Source: JAZDJP01 sp043803805 (GTDB lineage Bacteria; Planctomycetota; JAZDJP01). From it: a stretch of DNA of 25,102 nucleotides. The position numbers and the translations under genes were made by a program. The notes beneath the pieces were generated by a model. It did not search any database, was not told where the DNA came from, and was given only the letters and a program-made list of their open reading frames with translations. Of this stretch, positions 16,214 through 21,853 are shown piece by piece. The DNA lies in assembly GCA_043803805.1 (NCBI GenBank), contig JAZDJP010000066.1, positions 1 through 25,102 of the forward strand, given 5' to 3'. Positions within the stretch are counted from its first letter, which is position 1; every line of letters begins with the position of its first letter.

Positions 16214-18220
16214 TTAGTTTTTGGGCTGTTCTACTGGAATACGCAACACCTTGATCCATTCGTCGCTTACCGGCGCCCAGGCCACGGGCACGAAGTTCTC
16301 CGGCGCGTATTGCGGCGCCATGAGCCGGATGCCTTTACCCGCCGGCGTCTCTTCGCGGGCAACCACTTCGGGATTGGACCACGTTCCCCCGGAGGTTCTG
16401 CGGCTGACCCACAATTCGGTGACCCGTTTGCCCTCGGCCTCGGCGGCCTTCATGCCAATGCACATGATCACGTTGCCGGAGACGACCACCTTGTCGGCTC
16501 CTTTCTCGGCCGGGGAGTTTTCCACCCACTTGCCGTCAGCGAGAACATAGACCTTGCCGCCGAACACCACATGAACTTCCTTGTCGCCCAATGTGGCCGC
16601 CGCGCTCGCCTGACCGTATCCCCTGGCGACCAACTCCGGCGTGCTCCACGCCTTGCCATCGAAGCGGCTCCAGACCAGCCCCTTATTCGAACTGCCATAG
16701 GTGCAGGCGATCTGGTCACCGTAAGGGACCAGCGCCGGATTGGGATGCGGCTCGCAGGCGCCGATCCGTCCGTTGGATTTCTCCAGCGCCGGAGTCAGAT
16801 TGGGCCCTTCCCACCACCACGTCACGCCGATCGGCAGGGGCGTTTTCCAATGGGTGGTGTCCTCGACGATCGCCAGTCCGTTGGAGTCCGGCGCGCGCCA
16901 TGTCTTTCCGCCATCGTCGGAGTAGTGGGCCACCACCACGCGATGGTAGCTTGCGAAGCGGTCCGCGCGCCCCCAGGCGGCCCAGATGCGGCCGGACTTC
17001 AATCGGAACACTTCGATACGGAACTCCGGGCAGTGCCAGGAATCAATATCCACCAGGTGCGGTCCGTCCGCCACCCAGTCACGGCCGTCAAACTCCATCT
17101 TGCTGAAGAACATCTCCGACGGCCTGCCGCCGCAGGGACAGCGCGGAGAGTACACGCCCAGAAGGTCCGGCCCGGACGCGGCCACTCCCACGCCGGGGGC
17201 GTGACCGCTGTGCTGCACATTGCCGCAAATCGCCTCCCAGGTCTTGCCGCCGTCGAGCGTTCGAACCGGCCAATAGCAACTTTCGGCCAGGACAATCCGG
17301 TCCTTGTCCACCGCGGTTATGGCGTGATGCACCATCTCGCTGATCCGGCCGTAGCAGTTGTTGTGCTTGATGGGAACGAGAATCGGATCGCCCTTCTCGA
17401 TCGGCGAACTGTCCGCCTTGACCTTGGAAAGGTCGCGCGCCTTCGGCTCGCTGGGCGGCAGTTCCATGGGCTCGCGGAAGGGCCGCGGATCCGTGACCAT
17501 CTTGTACCGGGACTCTTCCGCTTTCTCGTCGGCCGCCAGTCGAATGTTATCGAGAATGAATTCCGTGGCCGCCTCGCTGTGTTCGATCACCACCAACATG
17601 GCGGCCATCCTCGCGGGGTTGAACAGACGCACTTTGGCCACCGGGGCGCCCACCGCTTTGGCGGTCTCCGCCGAGAGCTTCATCTCGTGGAGTTTCGACG
17701 CGCCGGCCAGATCGCAGTCCAGAGTCACCCATTCGCCGGCGGGAACGTCGAAGAACCGGATGACCGGCGGCGCGGCAATCTCGTCGTACAGTTGCACCCG
17801 CACCCGGGCCGCCGACTTCGTGGATTTCAGATCCATGCGCAACCGCGCATAGCCCGACCAGTCTCCGGAGAACCAGGTCTTCTGCCCCGCGCGCCACGGA
17901 TTCCTTTCGGAAATCTGTCCCTGGACGCAAAAAATGGTACCCTGGTAGTAGCGTTGCCATTGCTCCGTCTCCGGACCGATCCCGGCCTTGACGGGATACA
18001 CCAGGGCCCACTCGCCCTGGCTGACGTCGCCTTTGCGCAGGGCCCCTCCCAAAGCGAAGGGGTAGACGCCGTCCTTCTCTTTGAAATCCTTGAAGCCCCA
18101 GGTGGCGACCTGCTCCGGCTCGAAGCCGGCGAGGAGCTTGACCTTCTCATCGGTGTTGGCCGCGCCGGCCGCATATAACGCGCAACCCAGGATCACCAAC
18201 GCCGCCGGAATTTGTCGCAT
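16214..18220 (-). CDS. Exported Asp-box (BNR/sialidase-fold) propeller protein with N-terminal carbohydrate-binding-like domain (module 3)
   Basis: A 668-residue paralogue of the genes at 6598 and 11442. The leader MRQIPAALVILGCALYAAGAA differs from theirs and contains ILGC, a marginal lipobox, so it could be a lipoprotein or be cut after AGA. The CBM-like domain runs from KLLAGFEPEQ to FILDNIRLA. The propeller has TLDGGKTW (near residue 320), DIDSWHCPE (near 396), AHYSDDGGKTW (near 433), PDSNG, PIGVTWWWEG and RIGACEPHPN. The C-terminus is APENFVPVAWAP then VLRIPVEQP. AAGGAG eight bases upstream fixes the ATG at 18220. The 129-base gap before it (18221-18349) is the longest within the operon-like block and shows no clear promoter or terminator. 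Function is inferred as glycan recognition or cleavage alongside the DUF4091 protein upstream. Confidence 0.85.
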   Translation of the reverse strand: MRQIPAALVILGCALYAAGAANTDEKVKLLAGFEPEQVATWGFKDFKEKDGVYPFALGGALRKGDVSQGEWALVYPVKAGIGPETEQWQRYYQGTIFCVQGQISERNPWRAGQKTWFSGDWSGYARLRMDLKSTKSAARVRVQLYDEIAAPPVIRFFDVPAGEWVTLDCDLAGASKLHEMKLSAETAKAVGAPVAKVRLFNPARMAAMLVVIEHSEAATEFILDNIRLAADEKAEESRYKMVTDPRPFREPMELPPSEPKARDLSKVKADSSPIEKGDPILVPIKHNNCYGRISEMVHHAITAVDKDRIVLAESCYWPVRTLDGGKTWEAICGNVQHSGHAPGVGVAASGPDLLGVYSPRCPCGGRPSEMFFSKMEFDGRDWVADGPHLVDIDSWHCPEFRIEVFRLKSGRIWAAWGRADRFASYHRVVVAHYSDDGGKTWRAPDSNGLAIVEDTTHWKTPLPIGVTWWWEGPNLTPALEKSNGRIGACEPHPNPALVPYGDQIACTYGSSNKGLVWSRFDGKAWSTPELVARGYGQASAAATLGDKEVHVVFGGKVYVLADGKWVENSPAEKGADKVVVSGNVIMCIGMKAAEAEGKRVTELWVSRRTSGGTWSNPEVVAREETPAGKGIRLMAPQYAPENFVPVAWAPVSDEWIKVLRIPVEQPKN

Positions 18221-18349
18221 GAGTCGATCTCCTTGAATGAAATGACCGTCTACCCAACCCGGACAAGCCGGAACCAAACAGGTCGAACCCTCAATGCCGC
18301 TCGTGGTGAGCCCTTATGGATATCCGTTCATGGTGAACATTCCTTGAGT

Positions 18350-21097
18350 CTACTTGCCTCCGATCTTGGCGGCCACCTCGGCTGCCAGGCCAAAGAGTTT
18401 CTTCATCCGTTCGGGCACGCCCGAGCTTATCACCCACGGCTCGCCTTCGTGCACGCCGTAGAGACACAGCAGGATGCGCTCGTCCATCGCCTCGCGGCAG
18501 AGTTTGGCCAGTTCGTCCCCGAGTTTCGCCTTCCGGGCTTCGTCGAGCAGCGCTTTTTCGATAAGGACCCGCGCCTCGATCTCCTGCACGTTTTCCCGGA
18601 TCATCTCCGAGCGCGCGGTGGGGACCGGTCCCGTTCGGCCCTTGCCGAGGTAGTCGGGGTTGCCGTAGTTGATGCACAACTGCCCCCAAGCGGTATCGGG
18701 GTAGCGCGCCGCGAGCCTCGCGGAGGGGCGGCCGCTGGCGTCCTTCAGAACCGGCCAGAAGTCGGCGCCCTGACGGCCGAGCCCCCGTATGCCATTGGAC
18801 TTTCTCCACTGATTCGTGTCCCAAGGCTTGGCGCCCATGTCCTGCTCGATCTGCAGGCGGAAGTTGGCCAGCGAGCAGGATGAATTGAGATCCCCGCGCG
18901 GGTAATGCAGCAGCCGGAACGCATTCCGCCAGCCGTAGCCGTAGCCGTCCAACGGGTCGCAGGGGTAGCACTTGACGCCCCACACCGCCGCGGAGAAGCC
19001 GATCTCCTGCCCATGCCACTTGTCGCGGTAGAAGTGGGAGTGGCAGGCCCACTCGAGATCGGGGCGGGCCTTCCGGACCGCCTCCACGGCCGCTGCCGTG
19101 GGCAGATGATCGCCCATCAGGCCGAAGAGCATCGATTTGGAGATGCCGTGCTTGTCCATCTCCTTCTGCATTCCGTCGAGGAGCTTCTTCCAGAACTCGG
19201 CGCATTCCGGCGTCTCCCATGCCGGCGCCTTGTCCTCGGCCAGGGCGCCATCGGCCCCGACGACGGTGATCATGATCTCCCGGTCGTGAATCCAACTCGG
19301 CTCCACCTCGACGTTGCCGTGGCCCGCGGAGTACGGCGGCTCCCAGCCGTAAAGAACCACCGACGGCACCTTGCCCCAGTGCTTGACGGCGAGGTCCAGA
19401 TAGCGACTGGCGATACTGAGGTCCGGTTCGAGCTTCCCGTCGGCCCCCTTTTTCCAGCGGATCATGGCGTGTTCGTTGCCGAGGTGGGTCCTGCGGATGC
19501 AGGTCAGGTACAAACTCTTGGAGGCCATCGGCCCCATGAGGGTCAGGGAACGCTCGATCAGCTTCCAGTGCGCCTCGCTCCACATGGGCACCTCGTAGGC
19601 CATGGCCAGGGACTCCGGCGACTGGAACATGTCCATGTAGGCCGCGAACTCGCGGTAGTCCGGCAGCGTCCAGCCGACCACCTCCACCTTGAGCGGGACC
19701 TTGAGAGAGCCCTCCTGGGCGGTCACCGCCACCTCGCCGGTGTAGATTCCCGGCTTGGCGTCGGCCGGGATCTTCACGGTGATCCACAGCGGCTGCAGCG
19801 CTCCGGAGCGACCCTTGCCGGGCGCGATCTCGGCCGGCGGCTCCTCCTCCAGCATATCGAACGCCCTGCACTCGCCGCGCACCGAACCGTCGGGCTGGGC
19901 GTAGAGGATGGTGACGTTGGCCGCCGGGATATTCCCCGGGCCGGAGAGGTTCGAGGGCGTCACCTTAAGCCCCCGGATGGGACCGCCGTTCTCGATCACC
20001 ACCTGACCGGCGAATCTGCCGTTCCGAGCCCCCACGATGTAGACCGGGTTCAACCCCTCGCTGGGATCGCCGTAATCGCTCTGCCACACCTTGCGCAGGA
20101 TGGTGGCGTTCCAGGCGCGCAGTTTGCCGGCCTGGGAGGCCGAGACGTTGGGCACGACCCCGCCACCGATCAGACTCACCTCGTGCAGCCCGGCGCGGCC
20201 CCACAGGGCCTCGGAGTCATAGTAGAAGCCCACGCGGCGCCGGTCGCAGGTGGCGTAGAACTGCCAGGGCGCCACCGAGCGGTGAATGGCCACGGCCAGA
20301 ACGTTGACGCCCTTCTTGAGCTTGCCGGCGGGGATCTTGAAATCGGCCAGCCGGCGCGTGCGCTTTTCAACCAGCTCCTTGGGCGCCCCGTCCAGATACT
20401 GGATGCGCCACAAGCCGCCCTTGGTCGACCAGCTCGGCAATCGGTCGCCGAAGGCGGTGTAAGCTCCCTCGTCGTCCGGTTTGGCCAGGCCGTGCATCCC
20501 CTCTCCGTGTTTGCCGTCGAGCAGATCCTTGCGGGTGAGTTCCTCGCCGTTGAGATAAACGACCACCCCGCCCTTGTAGGTCATGGAGAGCGTGAGGTCC
20601 GAGGGATTGACCACGCTGAACCGGGTGCGCAGGAGCACGAGCTTCCACTCCGGCTGGCGGGCAACATGCAGGATGGGCGCGCCGCTGCGGTCCCAGCCGC
20701 TGTCGTCGAAATCCGGCTTCACCCATTCGGAAGAGGTCTCGGCCGGAATACGCCGGGTGGGCCGCTTTGCCACCTCGATCCGGGAGGCGTCCAACCGATA
20801 CCTGCCCTCGGGGAACTTCTTGGCGAAACCGCCACTGCCGTCAGAGTCGGGTGCCCCCCAAGATATCCGGCAGTGCTCGATCTCGCCGGAGGGAAGCAGC
20901 ACCTCTTCCTCCTCGCGCACCACTCGCACGCGCCAGATGGTGGCGTTGTTGAGGACCGCGTCGCCGGCCCCGGTGACCGCCACGGGGGACGGCTCGCCGC
21001 CGGCGGACTCCGCGACGGTTCGCGTTCCGTCATTCACGAAGATCAGCAATCCTGCGGTTGTCGCCAGCGTGATGAGTGTCCATCGGCGCCATCGCAT
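18350..21097 (-). CDS. DUF4091/GH123-like putative glycoside hydrolase, exported (module 3)
   Basis: A 915-residue protein, the longest of the family here, with a leader MRWRRWTLITLATTAGLLIFV. The sugar-binding-like domain has FDDSGWDRSGAP near residue 130 and GGVVVYLNGEEL near 175; an insertion before it (about residues 60-125) is absent from the others. Barrel motifs are MWSEAHWKL, LGNEHAMIRW (near 538), LMGDHLPTAAAV (near 658) and GADFWPV (near 778). The DUF4091 end reads IRENVQEIEAR, with N replacing the usual G. GGAGGG directly before the ATG at 21097 supports the start. It shares MWSEAHWKL and GADFWPV with the protein at 8753, so these two form one subtype. It begins 23 bases after the regulator stop, making it the first structural gene of the putative operon. 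Confidence 0.85.
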   Translation of the reverse strand: MRWRRWTLITLATTAGLLIFVNDGTRTVAESAGGEPSPVAVTGAGDAVLNNATIWRVRVVREEEEVLLPSGEIEHCRISWGAPDSDGSGGFAKKFPEGRYRLDASRIEVAKRPTRRIPAETSSEWVKPDFDDSGWDRSGAPILHVARQPEWKLVLLRTRFSVVNPSDLTLSMTYKGGVVVYLNGEELTRKDLLDGKHGEGMHGLAKPDDEGAYTAFGDRLPSWSTKGGLWRIQYLDGAPKELVEKRTRRLADFKIPAGKLKKGVNVLAVAIHRSVAPWQFYATCDRRRVGFYYDSEALWGRAGLHEVSLIGGGVVPNVSASQAGKLRAWNATILRKVWQSDYGDPSEGLNPVYIVGARNGRFAGQVVIENGGPIRGLKVTPSNLSGPGNIPAANVTILYAQPDGSVRGECRAFDMLEEEPPAEIAPGKGRSGALQPLWITVKIPADAKPGIYTGEVAVTAQEGSLKVPLKVEVVGWTLPDYREFAAYMDMFQSPESLAMAYEVPMWSEAHWKLIERSLTLMGPMASKSLYLTCIRRTHLGNEHAMIRWKKGADGKLEPDLSIASRYLDLAVKHWGKVPSVVLYGWEPPYSAGHGNVEVEPSWIHDREIMITVVGADGALAEDKAPAWETPECAEFWKKLLDGMQKEMDKHGISKSMLFGLMGDHLPTAAAVEAVRKARPDLEWACHSHFYRDKWHGQEIGFSAAVWGVKCYPCDPLDGYGYGWRNAFRLLHYPRGDLNSSCSLANFRLQIEQDMGAKPWDTNQWRKSNGIRGLGRQGADFWPVLKDASGRPSARLAARYPDTAWGQLCINYGNPDYLGKGRTGPVPTARSEMIRENVQEIEARVLIEKALLDEARKAKLGDELAKLCREAMDERILLCLYGVHEGEPWVISSGVPERMKKLFGLAAEVAAKIGGK

Positions 21098-21120
21098 AAA
21101 GCCCTCCGCTCACAAAATGT

Positions 21121-21678
21121 TCAGAAACTGGGCGGCGTGTTCACGGAAACCGCCTGGACCGCGCCCTTGCCGACATTTCGAAAACGGTGCGGATGCCGGC
21201 TGTCAAAATAGTAGGCGTCGCCGGGTCCGAGCACGAAAATTTCGTTGTCAACGGTCAGTTCCAGTTTCCCCTTGAGCACAACTCCGGCTTCTTCCGCCTC
21301 GTGACGGTACAGTCCCGGCCCGGTGTCGGCTCCGCGGGCGTAACTTTCCAGAATGAGCTGCAAGGCCCGTCCGGGCCGGCCGGCGGCCACCTCCAGGTAG
21401 AGGAGCCCGGCTTTTGATCCGGAGATTTCAGACAGCTCCTTCCGGCGGTAGACCACCTTGGCGGCGGGGGGGGACGGATGGCTGAAGAATTCGCTCAAAC
21501 TCACGCCAAGCCCGTCCAGGATGGTCTTGAGTTTGGCCACCGAGACGGAATTGGCTTCGCGCTCGATGGCGGAGAGAAAACTCGGAGCCACCCCGGTGGA
21601 TCGGGACAGCGCGCGCAGAGAGACGCCTTTGCGGCGCCGCAACGCGTTGAGGCGACTGCCTATTTTGAAGCGGTCCAC
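21121..21678 (-). CDS. XRE-family transcriptional regulator with C-terminal cupin domain
   Basis: A 185-residue cytoplasmic DNA-binding protein if it starts at the GTG at 21676-21678 (DRFKIGSRLNALRRRKG). The helix-turn-helix is SLRALSRSTGVAPSFLSAIE, and HTH_3 homology runs to about residue 57. The cupin_2 domain (about 80-185) shows LYRHEAEEAGVVLKGKLEL, PGDAYYFDS and HPHRFRNVG. XRE-cupin proteins sense a small ligand through the cupin and control neighbouring operons. An open frame continues to a GTG at 21723, but the promoter's -10 box lies inside it, so the shorter start, with GAGG six bases upstream, is preferred. A run of eight C residues (21466-21473) lies between the two domains. As first gene of the block it probably controls the three downstream modules and itself; ligand and sign of regulation are unknown. 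Confidence 0.88.
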   Translation of the reverse strand: MDRFKIGSRLNALRRRKGVSLRALSRSTGVAPSFLSAIEREANSVSVAKLKTILDGLGVSLSEFFSHPSPPAAKVVYRRKELSEISGSKAGLLYLEVAAGRPGRALQLILESYARGADTGPGLYRHEAEEAGVVLKGKLELTVDNEIFVLGPGDAYYFDSRHPHRFRNVGKGAVQAVSVNTPPSF

Positions 21679-21705
21679 GGGCGGCCTCACATACAGAACA
21701 CCGAC

Positions 21706-21715
21706 CGATATATCG
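21706..21715. promoter_or_regulatory. Palindrome CGATATATCG overlapping the regulator's -10 box
   Basis: A perfect ten-base palindrome covering most of the -10 hexamer and the start region. Its position fits an operator where a bound repressor would block RNA polymerase, and the adjacent XRE regulator is the obvious candidate. A second dyad, TAGCT-N8-AGCTA (21749-21766), lies just upstream of the -35 box. Binding is inferred from position only. Confidence 0.4.
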
Positions 21716-21740
21716 TACACCACGGCTACGGGGCTGTCAA
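21712..21740 (-). promoter_or_regulatory. Sigma70-type promoter of the regulator/glycan operon
   Basis: On the minus strand a perfect TTGACA (21735-21740) is separated by exactly 17 bases from TACGAT (21712-21717), which matches the -10 consensus at four of six positions. The start point would fall near 21705, giving a leader of about 27 bases to the GTG at 21678. This is the clearest promoter-like sequence in the window. Confidence 0.65.
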
Positions 21741-21782
21741 CATGGAATTAGCTGACTAAGAAGCTATCTCAAAACCCAGGCG

Positions 21783-21797
21783 TCGGCCCGGGGCCGA
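21783..21797 (-). terminator. Possible weak terminator hairpin after the NHL gene
   Basis: TCGGCC-CCG-GGCCGA forms a perfect six-base-pair stem with a three-base loop on the minus-strand transcript. A short TTTT follows about eight bases later. It lies between the NHL gene and the regulator's promoter, where a transcript would be expected to end. The T-run is short and displaced, so intrinsic termination is uncertain. Confidence 0.35.
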
Positions 21798-21808
21798 GCG
21801 AAAGCCCG

Positions 21809-21835
21809 TCAGGCATTGATACGCGTCGTCATCAT
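21809..21835 (-). other. Tiny Shine-Dalgarno-led ORF (8 codons) between the NHL and regulator genes
   Basis: AAGGAG (21843-21848) sits seven bases before ATG ATG ACG ACG CGT, which runs eight codons to TGA and encodes MMTTRINA. The ribosome site is as good as those of the real genes, but there is no room for a conserved product. It could be a leader peptide or the truncated start of a lost gene. The hairpin at 21783-21797 follows it directly. Confidence 0.3.
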
Positions 21836-21853
21836 GAATTCTCTCCTTGGAGA

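Noticed and set aside
6598..18220. Calling the three Asp-box proteins sialidases
   Set aside because: Asp boxes occur in many non-sialidase propellers. The FRIP motif and arginine triad were not recognised, and no sialic-acid catabolism genes are nearby.
18291..19871. Minus-strand open frame of 526 codons, and another at 13505-14947
   Set aside because: Out-of-frame shadows of the DUF4091 genes at 18350 and 13582; composition is Arg/Gly-rich and no start signal or domain was seen.
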